Source of the DNA: Nocardia wallacei | GTDB taxonomy: Bacteria > Actinomycetota > Actinomycetes > Mycobacteriales > Mycobacteriaceae | Length of the DNA stretch: 64,000 nt | Reading direction: 5' to 3' | Assembly: GCF_014466955.1 (NCBI RefSeq) | Contig: NZ_AP023396.1 | Coordinates: forward strand, 7,254,001 to 7,318,000 | Part shown: piece by piece, positions 28,740-37,845 of the stretch | Position numbering within the stretch: the stretch's first letter is position 1 | Layout of the letters: each line of letters starts with the position of its first letter | Notes under the pieces: model-generated | The model's database searches: none | What the model was told of the DNA's origin: nothing | The model's input: only the letters and a program-made list of their open reading frames with translations | Translations under genes and position numbers: made by a program

Positions 28740-29537
28740 TCAGCTCTTCCCTGCCTCCGGCCCGAACCGGGCCAGCACGATGTTCTCGATCACTCCGACG
28801 ATCGCGTAGAGCAGCACCGAGACCAGTGTCACCAGCACGATCGAGGCCCACAGTTTGCTGTACTGAAAGGTGGGGATCGCGCGGATCAGCGCGGCTCCCA
28901 AACCCGTTCCGCTGCCCAGCCATTCGCCCAGTAGCGCGCCGATCAGCGCGCCCGGCACCGACACTCGCGCGGCCGCGAACACCGACGGCAGCGCGGCCGG
29001 CACGGCCACCAGGCGCAGCTTCGTCCAGCGGGAACCGCCATATGCGGCAACGAGTTCCATGGCTTGCCGGGACGCCGAGCGCAACCCGGCCATGATCATC
29101 ACCAGGGCCGGGAAGAACACCACGATCGCGGCCAGCACCGTCACACCCAGCACGCCGCGCCCGAACACCAGCACGATGATCGGCGCCAACGCGACCAGCG
29201 GCACCGACCGCAGCAGCATCGCCACCGGCATGAAGGACTGTTCCACGACGGGCAGCGTGACGAACAGCGCGGCCACCACCAGCGCACCGGCCATGCCGAC
29301 GCCGAAGCCGACGGCGGCGTCGCGCACGGTGATCTCCAGATCGGCCAGGATCGCGTGGCGGGCGGTGGCGGCGGAGTCGCCGGTCACCAGGTAGGTCCAC
29401 ACGTCCGCCGGTGTCTTTCCCACGCGCGGCCCGACCTGTGGGAACGCGGCGAGGAAGGCGTACCAGATCACGAGCATGAGGAGCAGCGAGATCAGCAGGG
29501 GGAAAAGGAATTTCCCGATTCTGCGCAGTGCGATCAC
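28740..29537 (-). CDS. ABC transporter permease, SsuC/TauC type
   Basis: 265-residue inner-membrane permease with about six helices. The ATPase-contact EAA loop is seen at ELVAAYGGSRWTKLRLVAVPAALPSVFAA. GTG start overlapping the preceding permease stop (GTGA), and its own stop abuts the ATG of the binding-protein gene. It works with the second permease, the ATPase and the lipoprotein in one four-gene operon. Import of a small organic nitrogen or sulfur compound is typical of the family; the substrate is undetermined. Confidence 0.85.
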   Translation of the reverse strand: MIALRRIGKFLFPLLISLLLMLVIWYAFLAAFPQVGPRVGKTPADVWTYLVTGDSAATARHAILADLEITVRDAAVGFGVGMAGALVVAALFVTLPVVEQSFMPVAMLLRSVPLVALAPIIVLVFGRGVLGVTVLAAIVVFFPALVMIMAGLRSASRQAMELVAAYGGSRWTKLRLVAVPAALPSVFAAARVSVPGALIGALLGEWLGSGTGLGAALIRAIPTFQYSKLWASIVLVTLVSVLLYAIVGVIENIVLARFGPEAGKS

Positions 29538-30277
29538 GAACTCACCTCCGTCGCCGCCCCGGTCCACGGCGTCACCAGTGCCACCACCGCGTACCCGAGC
29601 CCGGCGAGCGCGGCGGCGGCCAGCGCCATCCCCCAGGTCCGAGGCACGTTGTAGGAGGTCTGCGCGGCCGTGAGCGCGACGCCGATGCCGCTGTCGACGC
29701 CGCCGAGGTACTCGCCGATGATGGCGCCGAGCACCGCCGAGGGCGCGGCGATCTTCAACGCCGCCAGCGTATTCGGCAGCGCGGCGATCACCCGCACCCG
29801 CCGCAACTGTTGCCAGCGGCCGCCGCCGTAGGCGCGGATCAGGTCGAGGCTGGTGCGATCGGCGGACCGCAGACCCGCCACGGTGCCGACCATGGTGGTG
29901 AAGAAGCAGTACATGGCGGCCAGGAACACCGTCGGGGTGCGCCCGCCGAACACCACCAGGATGATCGGGCCGAGCGCCAGCAGCGGTGTGCAGTAACTGA
30001 GGATGGCCAGCTGGGTGGCCAGCGACTCGATCGGCGGCACCAGCAGGACCAGCACCGCCAGCGCGACGGCCAGGCCGTTACCCCACAGAAAGCCTTGCAG
30101 CGCACCGGTTGCGGTGACCCGGAAGTTCGGCCCGTACAACGCCCACCCGTCGGTGTACATGGTGTGCACGACGGTCCACGGGCTCGGGACCGTGCCGCCC
30201 GCTACGCCCGCGGCTGCCAGCACCCACCACAGCGCGACGAGCGCCACGACGCCCAGCGCGCCGCCCGCGCGGTTCAC
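29534..30277 (-). CDS. ABC transporter permease, SsuC/TauC type (second subunit)
   Basis: 247 residues with about six helices and an EAA loop at [32 protein letters not shown] start overlaps the ATPase stop. It is related to the next permease but clearly diverged, so the pore is probably a heterodimer. Position between the ATPase and the other permease supports one transcription unit. Confidence 0.85.
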   Translation of the reverse strand: MNRAGGALGVVALVALWWVLAAAGVAGGTVPSPWTVVHTMYTDGWALYGPNFRVTATGALQGFLWGNGLAVALAVLVLLVPPIESLATQLAILSYCTPLLALGPIILVVFGGRTPTVFLAAMYCFFTTMVGTVAGLRSADRTSLDLIRAYGGGRWQQLRRVRVIAALPNTLAALKIAAPSAVLGAIIGEYLGGVDSGIGVALTAAQTSYNVPRTWGMALAAAALAGLGYAVVALVTPWTGAATEVSS

Positions 30278-31104
30278 TCGCCACCGCCCGGGACCACCAG
30301 CGCCGCTTCGGCTTCCGCCTCGATACCGCCACGTCCGAACAGCAGCTCCGACAGGTGGTCGTGCAGGCGGTGGAACTCCGGTGAGCGCATCATCTCGGGC
30401 GTGCGGGGCCGGGGCAGGTCGATCGGCACCATCTCCACCACCCGCCCCGGCCGCGGGCTCAGCACCGCGACCACGTCGGAGAGGAACACCGCCTCCGCGA
30501 TGCCGTGCGTGACCATCAGTGTGGTGGCGGGCTTCTCGGTCCAGATGCGCAGCAGTTCGAGATTGAGCCGCTGCCGGGTCATGTCGTCGAGCGCGCCGAA
30601 CGGCTCGTCCAGCAGCAGCACCGACGGCTGCACCACCAGCGCCCGCGCGATCGAAACCCGTTGCCGCATACCGCCGGACAGCTGCGCGGGCTTCGCCTTC
30701 TCGAAGCCCTCCAGGCCGACCAGCGCGATCAGGTCGGCGATCGACTCGCGGTCCACCGGCAGCCCGGCGACCTGCAACGGCAGTTTGATATTGGATTCCA
30801 CACTGCGCCAAGGCAACAGCGCCGAGTCCTGGAAGGCGATGCCGAACCCGTGGCGGCGGCGCAGCTCGGCGGGGGTCGCGCCGTCGATCCGGGCGGTGCC
30901 GGTGGAGGGCGTCTCCAAACCGGCCAGGATGCGCAGCACCGTGGATTTCCCGCAACCGGACGGGCCCAGCAGCGACAGGAACGTGCCCTGATCGGTGTGC
31001 AGATCCACCGCATCCAGCGCCTGCACCGACCGGCGTCCGACCCGGAACGTCTTGCCGAGGCCGCTGACGTGGATGCCCGTGCCCACGGCCGGTGTACTAC
31101 TCAT
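30274..31104 (-). CDS. ABC transporter ATP-binding protein, SsuB/TauB type
   Basis: 276-residue ATPase: Walker [11 protein letters not shown]-loop FQDSALLPW, signature LSGGMRQR, Walker B VLLLDEP, H-loop MVTHG, all intact. First gene of the operon. A TAGTGT -10 box ends six bases before the ATG, which points to a leaderless mRNA, and a 12-base palindrome lies just upstream of that box. Confidence 0.9.
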   Translation of the reverse strand: MSSTPAVGTGIHVSGLGKTFRVGRRSVQALDAVDLHTDQGTFLSLLGPSGCGKSTVLRILAGLETPSTGTARIDGATPAELRRRHGFGIAFQDSALLPWRSVESNIKLPLQVAGLPVDRESIADLIALVGLEGFEKAKPAQLSGGMRQRVSIARALVVQPSVLLLDEPFGALDDMTRQRLNLELLRIWTEKPATTLMVTHGIAEAVFLSDVVAVLSPRPGRVVEMVPIDLPRPRTPEMMRSPEFHRLHDHLSELLFGRGGIEAEAEAALVVPGGGE

Positions 31105-31110
31105 GTCGTC

Positions 31111-31131
31111 ACACTAGGAGCAACCGGTTGC
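31111..31131 (-). promoter_or_regulatory. Promoter and operator of the ABC importer operon
   Basis: On the minus strand the perfect palindrome GCAACCGGTTGC (31120-31131) precedes TAGTGT (31111-31116), a TANNNT -10 hexamer placed for transcription to start at or next to the ATPase ATG. The palindrome therefore falls in the promoter spacer, a position suited to repression. The regulator is unknown. Confidence 0.5.
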
Positions 31132-31190
31132 GCGGATATTGCGAATCGGCTCTTCAGGTTAGGGATTGGTAACAGCGGCGTTCCGGTCGA

Positions 31191-31586
31191 TCACCAGCCC
31201 CGGGGTTCGAACCAGTCGCGCGCCGCGCGGCGGAACAGCAGGACGATCACCACCACCGAACTGGCCGGGCCGAGCCAGCCCGGCGGGTGACCGCCGGTGA
31301 TCGACGGAACCGTCCACAGCATGTTCAGTCCGGCCAGCAGGATCGCGCCGATCCGGAGCCCGCCGCCCACCGCCGCGCCGAAGGCCAGCGCCGTCAGGCC
31401 GAGCAACCAGGTCGGTACGAACGACAGCGACGTGATCAACGCCGAGCGCCCGCCGAACAGCCAGCCCGCCGCCCCCGTGCACACCAGCCCGACCGCGGCC
31501 ATACCCAACGCCACCACCTGCGCCACCCGCACCGACACCGGCATCCGATAGACCTCGCTCGCCGCATCACCCCCGGCCTCCGCCAT
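31191..31586 (-). CDS. Small membrane protein of unknown function
   Basis: 131 residues with four hydrophobic helices (VAQVVALGMAAVGLVC, SALITSLSFVPTWLLGLTAL, IGAILLAGLNMLWTV, SSVVVIVLLF) and a short charged C-terminus. I recognise no family. Codon use looks like its neighbours. It lies between the ABC importer and a DHFR-like gene on the same strand, with about 90 and 200 bases on either side, so it may be transcribed alone. Confidence 0.6.
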   Translation of the reverse strand: MAEAGGDAASEVYRMPVSVRVAQVVALGMAAVGLVCTGAAGWLFGGRSALITSLSFVPTWLLGLTALAFGAAVGGGLRIGAILLAGLNMLWTVPSITGGHPPGWLGPASSVVVIVLLFRRAARDWFEPRGW

Positions 31587-31785
31587 CGGTCCTCCCTGTC
31601 CTCCAACGACACCACCCCACCCCGAGTTCGCCAGCCGATCGCTCTAGCGCCGGTCGAACGGCAGAACTGTACCGCGCTACCCCACCCCGCCTGGCGCAAC
31701 TCGCTGAGCGACTACCCCAGCGCCCTCACATGGCAACCGTTCCGCAACAACAACCGGCCGCGCCTCGACCGTGAAAAGCCCTTGG

Positions 31786-32361
31786 TCAGGCTGGTTGTCG
31801 CCGATAGCGGTGCAGCACTACTCCCGATTTCGCGAACGGAACTGTCTGGATCAACCGCAGGTGGCGGCGCCGATCATCCTCGGCGAACAGCGGCTGCCCG
31901 CCTCCCAGGAGCACGGGGAATACGAGAAGCCGAAACTCGTCGACGAGGTCGAGCCGCATGAACTCGCGCGCGGTGGTGGCGCCCGCGAACAGGATCAGCG
32001 GTCGGCCTGGTTGCTTCTTGAGCGCGTCGACCTCCTCGGCGAGGTTGTCGCCGATACGGGTGGCCGGCGTCCACGCGAGGTCGCCTTCTCGTCGAGAGAC
32101 AACGATCTTCGGCAATCCGTTGACCTTGGGGGCCAGCATCTTGTCGCCCGGGGTGGCGGGATCGCGCTCCGCGTCCGGCCAATACTGCGCCAGCAGCTCG
32201 TAACTCGTCCTGCCGAAGATCTGGGCGTCGACATTGTCCAGCAGTTCGGCGAGGTAGTTGTCGAGGTCGGGGTCGACGACGTCGACCCAGTCCAAGTTCC
32301 GGCCGGGGCCTTCGGCCATACCGTCCACCGACACCATCATCTGCAAGATGACCTCACGCAT
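31786..32361 (-). CDS. Dihydrofolate reductase / RibD C-terminal family protein
   Basis: 191-residue NADPH-dependent reductase-fold protein. The N-terminus (REVILQMMVSVDGMAEGPG), FGRTSYE, KIVVSRREGDLAW and the cofactor loop ILFAGATTAREFMRLDLVDEFRLLVFPVLLGGGQPLF match the RibD C-terminal/DHFR-like family (YyaP type). True substrate is unknown, as for most stand-alone members. It is not a biosynthetic RibD because the deaminase domain is absent. Confidence 0.82.
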   Translation of the reverse strand: MREVILQMMVSVDGMAEGPGRNLDWVDVVDPDLDNYLAELLDNVDAQIFGRTSYELLAQYWPDAERDPATPGDKMLAPKVNGLPKIVVSRREGDLAWTPATRIGDNLAEEVDALKKQPGRPLILFAGATTAREFMRLDLVDEFRLLVFPVLLGGGQPLFAEDDRRRHLRLIQTVPFAKSGVVLHRYRRQPA

Positions 32362-32489
32362 CCGGCAGTCCTTTCACCATCGATAAGCCAGTCGATACTT
32401 GCTTCATCGGGTAGGACGACGTCATCCGGTGCAAATCATCGGTGGCAGCCGCCATCGCGATAGGGCCGACCGACCGCTCGGCATACGCC

Positions 32490-33314
32490 CTACGCGAGTA
32501 CGCGGAGCAGCCGTTCCACTTCCTGCCGCATCGCGTCTCGGCCCGCGCCCAGATACCGGCGCGGGTCCGACAGGGTGGGGTCGGCGGCCAGTGCGTCACG
32601 GACGGCTCGGGTCAGGAGGATGTTCACGCGGGTGGCGATGTTGATCTTGGCCATGCCGTGGCGGACGGCCGAGCGCAGGCCCGCGTCCGGGACTCCGGAG
32701 GAGCCGTGCAGGACCAGGGGGACGGGTACCTTCGCCGCCAGCCGCGCGATCAACTCGTCGTCGAGGCGGGCATCGCGAGTGTGCATGGCGTGCGAGGAGC
32801 CCACGGCGACGGCGAGGGCGTCCACGCCGGTGGCGGCGACGAAGGCCACCGCCTCGTCGGGATCGGTGCGTACTCCCGGCGGGTGCGCGCCGTCCTTGCC
32901 GCCGATCGCGCCGAGTTCGGCTTCGAGGAAGACGCCGTGGTCGCGGCACCAGCGCGCGATGGCCGCGGTGCTGTCCACATTGTCGGCGTAAGGCATGGCC
33001 GAGCCGTCGTACATGACCGACCGGATGCCGAGATCGGCCGCCTGCCTGATCAATTCGTGTGAGGTCGCGTGGTCGAGATGGACGGTCAGCGCGGCGGGGC
33101 TGTCGGCGGCCACCGCCAGACAGGCGCGCGCCAACGGTCCCAGTCCGCCGTGGTAGCGCACCGTGTTCTCCGAGATCTGCAGGACCGCGGGACGTTTCGC
33201 GGCGACGGCCGCGGCGGCGATGGCCTCGGCGTGCTCCAGGGCGACGACGTTGAAGGCCGCCAGCGCACCGGGCCGGGCGGCGGCGAGCAGATCGGGCACG
33301 GGCAGCACGGTCAC
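32490..33314 (-). CDS. Class II sugar-bisphosphate aldolase, probable tagatose-bisphosphate aldolase
   Basis: 274 residues of the class II (zinc) aldolase family, closest in pattern to GatY/KbaY/AgaY enzymes. Metal and substrate residues visible: LDHA (Asp81, His82), YDGSAMPYADN, ELGAIGGKDG, GSSHAMH (His175) and LHGSSG (His203). It would split tagatose-1,6-bisphosphate (or fructose-1,6-bisphosphate) to two triose phosphates. Its ATG overlaps the kinase stop (ATGA). As last gene of an operon with a sugar-phosphate kinase and a deacetylase, tagatose-bisphosphate is the best guess. Confidence 0.8.
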   Translation of the reverse strand: MTVLPVPDLLAAARPGALAAFNVVALEHAEAIAAAAVAAKRPAVLQISENTVRYHGGLGPLARACLAVAADSPAALTVHLDHATSHELIRQAADLGIRSVMYDGSAMPYADNVDSTAAIARWCRDHGVFLEAELGAIGGKDGAHPPGVRTDPDEAVAFVAATGVDALAVAVGSSHAMHTRDARLDDELIARLAAKVPVPLVLHGSSGVPDAGLRSAVRHGMAKINIATRVNILLTRAVRDALAADPTLSDPRRYLGAGRDAMRQEVERLLRVLA

Positions 33315-34261
33315 GGCGTGGATTCCGGTGCGCCACTGGGTAAGCCGGTGACCACGACCTCCGGGGCCAGCCGGTCGCGCTGCGTGCGATCGATCTCACC
33401 CGCCACCGGAATGACCACGGCCGCAGCCGAAGTCGCCACCGCGTCGGCGAGCAGCGCGGGCCAGTCGGGTTCGGGGGTGGCGGCGAGGGCGGCGATCACC
33501 GCGGCGGTCGCGGCGTCGCCCGCGCCCGTCGGGTTTCCGGCGACCGGCTCGGGCAGCGCCGCGGTCCACGCGCCCGCGGCCGTGACCGCGACCATGCCGT
33601 CGGCGCCGCGAGTCGCGATGACCGCGCGCACACCCCGATCCACCAGCGGGCGCACCGCCGCGACCACTTCCGCGGCGGTGTCGGCACGGATCCCGGTGAG
33701 CCGATGCAGTTCGTCGCGGTTGGGCATCAGCACCACGCCGGGCACCTCGGCCGCCATCTGCAGCGCCCGCCCGTCGACGTCACAGATGGTGGGAACGCCG
33801 ACCTCGAGCGCGGCGCGGGCGAGGCGGGCCGGAACGGAGTCGCCGACCCCGCCCGGCTGCGAACCGGCGATCACCATGCCGCCGGTGTTGGGCAGCAGGC
33901 CGGTGACGCGGACCAGCAGCTGCTCCACCGCGTACGGATCCCCCACGCGCGCACCGGGTTCCCAGAGCGCGGTCGCGGTGCCGTCGCCGGACTCGCTGAT
34001 CACCACCGTGCGCCGCACCCACGGCAGCGCGTGCACGAAATCCACCGGCAGCTCCAGTTCGGCGGCGGCGGCGAAGACGTGGTCGGAGAAGCCCGTCGCG
34101 CGGGAGTACTTCCCGAGCTGATTGAGCACGCGGGTCACATTGATGCCCTTGCCCCCGATGCGCTGCTCGACCGACAGCACCCGATGCGCCCGGCCACGCT
34201 CGAACCGCTCCACGCGGTAGGTCATGTCGTAGGCGGGGTTCATCGTCACGGTGAGGATCAC
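33311..34261 (-). CDS. PfkB-family hexose-phosphate kinase, probable tagatose-6-phosphate kinase
   Basis: 316 residues starting with ILTVTMNPAYDMTYRV and GGKGINVTRVLNQLG, the N-terminal pattern of the 1-phosphofructokinase/LacC branch of PfkB kinases. The catalytic motif NPTGAGDAATA lies near residue 245. It phosphorylates a ketohexose phosphate for the aldolase encoded next. GTG start overlapping the deacetylase stop (GTGA). Tagatose-6-phosphate versus fructose-1-phosphate cannot be separated by sequence alone; the neighbours favour tagatose-6-phosphate. Confidence 0.78.
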   Translation of the reverse strand: MILTVTMNPAYDMTYRVERFERGRAHRVLSVEQRIGGKGINVTRVLNQLGKYSRATGFSDHVFAAAAELELPVDFVHALPWVRRTVVISESGDGTATALWEPGARVGDPYAVEQLLVRVTGLLPNTGGMVIAGSQPGGVGDSVPARLARAALEVGVPTICDVDGRALQMAAEVPGVVLMPNRDELHRLTGIRADTAAEVVAAVRPLVDRGVRAVIATRGADGMVAVTAAGAWTAALPEPVAGNPTGAGDAATAAVIAALAATPEPDWPALLADAVATSAAAVVIPVAGEIDRTQRDRLAPEVVVTGLPSGAPESTP

Positions 34262-35400
34262 GTCAACCACTGTCCATGGCGTAGGACGCGGCGCAACCCC
34301 TGATCCTCGTCGAGCACGACCGCGTCGGCGGCCAGACCCGGCCGTAGATCGCCGACGTCGGCCAGCCCGGCCGCCGCGGCGGGTGTCGACGTGGCGGCGC
34401 GGACCGCGTCGAGCAGCGGCACACCGCATTCGCGCACCGCCCAGCGCAGGCATTGCAGCAGCGTGGCGGTACCCCCGGCGATAGCGCCGGAGGCCACGCG
34501 GGCGACACCGCCGGTCACCCGGACCGGTTGCGGGCCGAGCCGGTACTCGCCGTCCGGCAGTCCGGCGGCCTGCATGGCGTCGGTGACCAAGGCCACACGG
34601 CCGGGAGCGGCGGCGAAAGTCAGTGCGGCGAAGCCGGATTCGATGTGGACGCCGTCGCCGATGAGTTCCACGATCGCGTACCGCTCGGCGGCGGCGACCA
34701 GTGCGGCGGCGGCCGGTCCCGGCGCGCGGTGATGCAACGGCGGCATCCCGTTGGCGAGGTGGGTGACCAGCGTGCCGGGGCCGCCGGGCGCCAGCGCGCC
34801 GCGGAACTCGGCATAGTTCGCGTCGCTGTGACCGAGCGCCACCACTACACCGTGGGCGGCGAGCAGGCGGGCCGCGCCGTCGAAGCCGCGGCGCTCCGGC
34901 GCGAGCGTCATGACGCGCAGTTGCCCTCCGGCGGCGGCCAGCAGCCGCTCGATCAACGCCGGATCGGGATCGGTCAGGAACCGCGGATCCTGTGCGCCGC
35001 AACGCGCTTCGGACAAGAACGGCCCCTCGACATGGATGCCCGCGAGCACGCCGTCGTCGGCCAGCGCACGCAGGGTGGCCGTCTGCGCCACCATGTCGTC
35101 GGGCGCGCCGGTGACCACACTCGCCACCACGCTCGTGGACCCCTGCCGCTGATGGAACTCCGCCGCGGCCCTGGCCTCCCCCGCGTCCACGGTGTCGAAC
35201 CGATGCCCGAACCCCCCATGATTGTGAATGTCCACCAGCCCCGGCACGATCGTCCCCGCAAACTCCAGCGGAGCGCAATCCGGTTCCGCGCCCGCCCATT
35301 CCGAATACGGCCGCACAGCCTCGATCCGCCCACCCCGCACCGACACCACCCCGTCATCCAACACCCCCGCCCCCGACACCACCCGCCCCCGCACATGCAT
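34258..35400 (-). CDS. nagA: N-acetylhexosamine-6-phosphate deacetylase (NagA/AgaA family)
   Basis: 380-residue amidohydrolase removing acetate from GlcNAc-6-phosphate or GalNAc-6-phosphate. Metal and substrate motifs: PGLVDIHNHGG, HVEGPF, LGHSDA, THLANGM, and VTDAM with the catalytic Asp. I start at ATG (MHVRG); a TTG five codons upstream is in frame. The first part of the gene is unusually G-rich on this strand and runs directly into a tandem-repeat region upstream. In context with an AgaS-like SIS protein it could be AgaA, acting on GalNAc-6-phosphate. Confidence 0.85.
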   Translation of the reverse strand: MHVRGRVVSGAGVLDDGVVSVRGGRIEAVRPYSEWAGAEPDCAPLEFAGTIVPGLVDIHNHGGFGHRFDTVDAGEARAAAEFHQRQGSTSVVASVVTGAPDDMVAQTATLRALADDGVLAGIHVEGPFLSEARCGAQDPRFLTDPDPALIERLLAAAGGQLRVMTLAPERRGFDGAARLLAAHGVVVALGHSDANYAEFRGALAPGGPGTLVTHLANGMPPLHHRAPGPAAAALVAAAERYAIVELIGDGVHIESGFAALTFAAAPGRVALVTDAMQAAGLPDGEYRLGPQPVRVTGGVARVASGAIAGGTATLLQCLRWAVRECGVPLLDAVRAATSTPAAAAGLADVGDLRPGLAADAVVLDEDQGLRRVLRHGQWLT

Positions 35401-35542
35401 CCCCGCCACCGCCAACCATCACGCCCCCTCCCCCACCTCTGCCCCCACCCCGGCAACCACCACCCTGCCAACACCCGCCTCACCCACATCACCCCGACAG
35501 CAGCCGCCCTCACCCACATCACCCGACCACCCCGCCGCGCAC

Positions 35543-35798
35543 ATCCTCCCGGCCACCACCACCCGATCCCACGCCATCCCGACCACCCGGCCCCGCGCCA
35601 TCCCGGCCACCACCACCCGATCCCACGCCATCCCGACCACCCGGCCCCGCGCCATCCCGGCCACCACCACCCGATCCCACGCCATCCCGACCACCCGGCC
35701 CCGCGCCATCCCGGCCACCACCACCCGATCCCACGCCATCCCGACCACCAGGTCCCACGTCATCCCGGCCACCGTCACCCGGTCCCACGTCGTCCCGG
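35543..35798. repeat. 54-bp minisatellite between nagA and ROK kinase genes
   Basis: Three identical 54-base units in a row (35573-35626, 35627-35680, 35681-35734). Each is made of a 24-base and a 30-base half that both begin with GCCATCCCG. Degenerate halves lie before and after. The unit length is a multiple of three, so several frames stay open (for example MAWDRVVVAGMARGRVVG on the minus strand), but I see no sign of a real gene. A short TCCCGGC/GCCGGGA hairpin follows at 35793-35815. The rest of the 480-base gap is C-rich and holds nothing recognisable. Confidence 0.9.
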
Positions 35799-35882
35799 CG
35801 CGCTTTTGGCCGGGAGCTTTGCCTGTGGACTGTGAGTTCCCGCCGGGAGCGGGCCGGGATGGCGTGGGGGAGATACGCTGCG

Positions 35883-36809
35883 TCATTCCAGGACCCCCGT
35901 GCGGGCGTAGTGGGCCGCGCCGACCAATCCCGCGCGGGCGCCGAACTTGCCGAGCACCACGGGAGGAGCGGGGGCGACGCGCAGTAGGCGGGTGAGGCGG
36001 TCGTGTAGTGCGGTGGTCAGGAGGGTGCCCGCACCGGCGAGGCCGCCGCCCAGCACGATCAGCTCCGGGCAGGTGGCGTGGATAACGCCGAACAGGCCCT
36101 CGGCTAGGGCGGCCACGGCGTCGTCCACCACGGCGCGGGCGTCCGGGTCACGATCCAGAACGTCGAAAACCGCCGCCGCACCGGACATTTCGCGTCCGGT
36201 GCGATCGCGATACGCCCGCGCGATGGCGGTGCCGGAGGCCACGGTTTCCACACAGCCGATACTGCCGCACGGGCAGCGCAGACCGTCGCGGTGACGCACC
36301 GGAATATGGCCGTATTCGCCCGCCTGCCCGGCCGCACCGCGGACCAGGCGACCGCCGACCGAGAGCGTGCCGCTGATCCCGGTCCCGAGAATCAGCACGC
36401 ACACATCGGCACGGCCGCGGCCCGCCCCATAACGCCACTCGGCCCAGCCCGCGACCGCGACGTCGTGCTCGATCAGCACCGGCATGCCCCAGCGCGCGCT
36501 GAAACGGTCCCCGACCCGTACATCCCGCCAGCCGATATTGCTGCTGAACACCGCCAGCGAGCGGGCCGGGTCGACGATGCCCGGCAGCACCACCGCCGCC
36601 CGTGCCACCGACTCACGCTGCGCCGCGGGCAATTCCGCGAGCACACCGGCGCCGAGTTCGCCCATCGCGTCGAATGCGGCCGCTCCGCGCGGCGTCGGCA
36701 CGACCCCCGCGCTCAGCACCACCCCGGCGGCATCGGTGATCTCCGCCTTGGTCGTGGTCCCGCCGACATCCACGGCGAGCACCAGATCCGACGGCTCGAC
36801 GCTGGTCAC
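35883..36809 (-). CDS. ROK-family sugar kinase
   Basis: 308-residue ROK kinase: ATP motif DVGGTTTKAEI, catalytic Asp in IEHDVAVAGWAEWRYG, GTGISG, and the ROK zinc site GHIPV...CPCGSIGCVETVASG. It phosphorylates a hexose or N-acetylhexosamine inside the cell. Because the divergent importer is ABC type and delivers unphosphorylated sugar, this kinase is needed to make the deacetylase substrate. GTG start a few bases past the SIS gene stop, so translation is coupled. Confidence 0.87.
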   Translation of the reverse strand: MTSVEPSDLVLAVDVGGTTTKAEITDAAGVVLSAGVVPTPRGAAAFDAMGELGAGVLAELPAAQRESVARAAVVLPGIVDPARSLAVFSSNIGWRDVRVGDRFSARWGMPVLIEHDVAVAGWAEWRYGAGRGRADVCVLILGTGISGTLSVGGRLVRGAAGQAGEYGHIPVRHRDGLRCPCGSIGCVETVASGTAIARAYRDRTGREMSGAAAVFDVLDRDPDARAVVDDAVAALAEGLFGVIHATCPELIVLGGGLAGAGTLLTTALHDRLTRLLRVAPAPPVVLGKFGARAGLVGAAHYARTGVLE

Positions 36810-36814
36810 GACGG

Positions 36815-37756
36815 TCAGTCGAGCACGACCGAGCGGTTCAACCCGCGCGGGTGATCGGGATCCAGGTCCAGATCGGCGGCGCGGAGCGAGCACAACCGAT
36901 GCACGCGCACCAGGTCGGCCATCGCGTCGATATCGCGGTGCTCGAAATGCGCTCCGGCGGCCCGGATTTCGTCCGCCAGACCGGGAATCACCGGTCCCAG
37001 CGCCCACACCGCCCGCCCGGGCGCGGCGATGCTGATCGGCCCGTGCCGGTATTCGGTAGCCAGGTAACCCTCGGCCCATGCCTGGCAGGATTCCCGCAGC
37101 TTCAGCGCCGCCTCCTCCGCCAGCGCACCCGCGAAACCCATTCCGACGAAGGTGATCTGCTCGGCACCGCGAACCGCGGCGGGCAGACTCGCCGGGTCCT
37201 CGGCCAGCACCGCGCGCGCTTGCGCGATCGCCGGGTCCAGGTCCTCGCCCAGGTGTCGGCGCAGGATCGCCAGTGCCGTGGTCGCGAATCGCGTCTGCAC
37301 CACGGAGCGCTCGTCCACCTCCGGAATCAGGATCGGGTCGCCCAACTCGAGCACCGGCGTCCCCGGACTGGAACAGATGACGGTCCGCGGCACACCGGCG
37401 GGGATGGCACGCATCGCCTCGACCACCTCGGTGGTCGTACCGGAACGGCAGATCACCAGGTAACGGTCGTAGTCGCGGCCGGTACGCACCTGTGACGCGG
37501 GCCAGGCGTCGGTCAACCCCTGCCCCGCCTCCTCGCGCAGCGCCGCGAACGCCCGGGACATGAACAGCGAAGTACCGCAACCGATGACGGCCACCCGCTC
37601 GCCCGGCACCGGCAGCAGCGCCGCGTACTCGGCGGCGATGGCCGCGGCGCGCGCCCAGTCGTCCGGCTGGGTGGCCACCTCGGCGGCGAGATGGGTCGTG
37701 GCGATTCGATCGGCGGAATTCGGCACCCCACCAGAATCAACCCGATGATCGTTCAT
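36815..37756 (-). CDS. Double-SIS-domain protein, probable amino-sugar-phosphate deaminase/isomerase (AgaS-like)
   Basis: 313 residues with two SIS domains: VIGCGTSLFMSRAFAAL with CRSGTTTEV in the first, and VGMGFAGALAEEAALKLRE with EYRHGP in the second. This resembles AgaS and the isomerase half of GlmS. AgaS converts galactosamine-6-phosphate to tagatose-6-phosphate with release of ammonia. The ATG at MNDHRVDSG is chosen; a longer frame would run through the divergent promoter region. First gene of the catabolic operon. Confidence 0.8.
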   Translation of the reverse strand: MNDHRVDSGGVPNSADRIATTHLAAEVATQPDDWARAAAIAAEYAALLPVPGERVAVIGCGTSLFMSRAFAALREEAGQGLTDAWPASQVRTGRDYDRYLVICRSGTTTEVVEAMRAIPAGVPRTVICSSPGTPVLELGDPILIPEVDERSVVQTRFATTALAILRRHLGEDLDPAIAQARAVLAEDPASLPAAVRGAEQITFVGMGFAGALAEEAALKLRESCQAWAEGYLATEYRHGPISIAAPGRAVWALGPVIPGLADEIRAAGAHFEHRDIDAMADLVRVHRLCSLRAADLDLDPDHPRGLNRSVVLD

Positions 37757-37845
37757 GTCAAATTTACACCGAAAGCGGTCATATTCGATCAGTGTTATCG
37801 CTAACCTCGGTCCATTCGAATCGTTCGCCTCGAAAGGTTCTACTC
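37757..37845. promoter_or_regulatory. Divergent regulatory region of the amino-sugar locus
   Basis: The 89 bases between the SIS gene and the ABC binding-protein gene are AT-richer than the surroundings. They contain two ATTCGA words (near 37785 and 37815) and two CGAAAG words, possible half-sites for the DeoR regulator encoded downstream. DeoR-family proteins often bind such short repeats. I cannot define a promoter with confidence. Confidence 0.4.

Noticed and set aside
31287..31961. + strand frame containing PAWRNSLSDYPSALTWQPFRNN
   Set aside because: Crosses two minus-strand genes, no ribosome site and no family resemblance; only about 200 bases are truly free of genes there.
35419..35886. 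155-codon open frame on the minus strand with 18-residue repeats (MAWDRVVVAGMARGRVVG)
   Set aside because: It is created by the 54-bp minisatellite, where several frames stay open; no ribosome site, no conserved part outside the repeat, and it overlaps the kinase gene stop.
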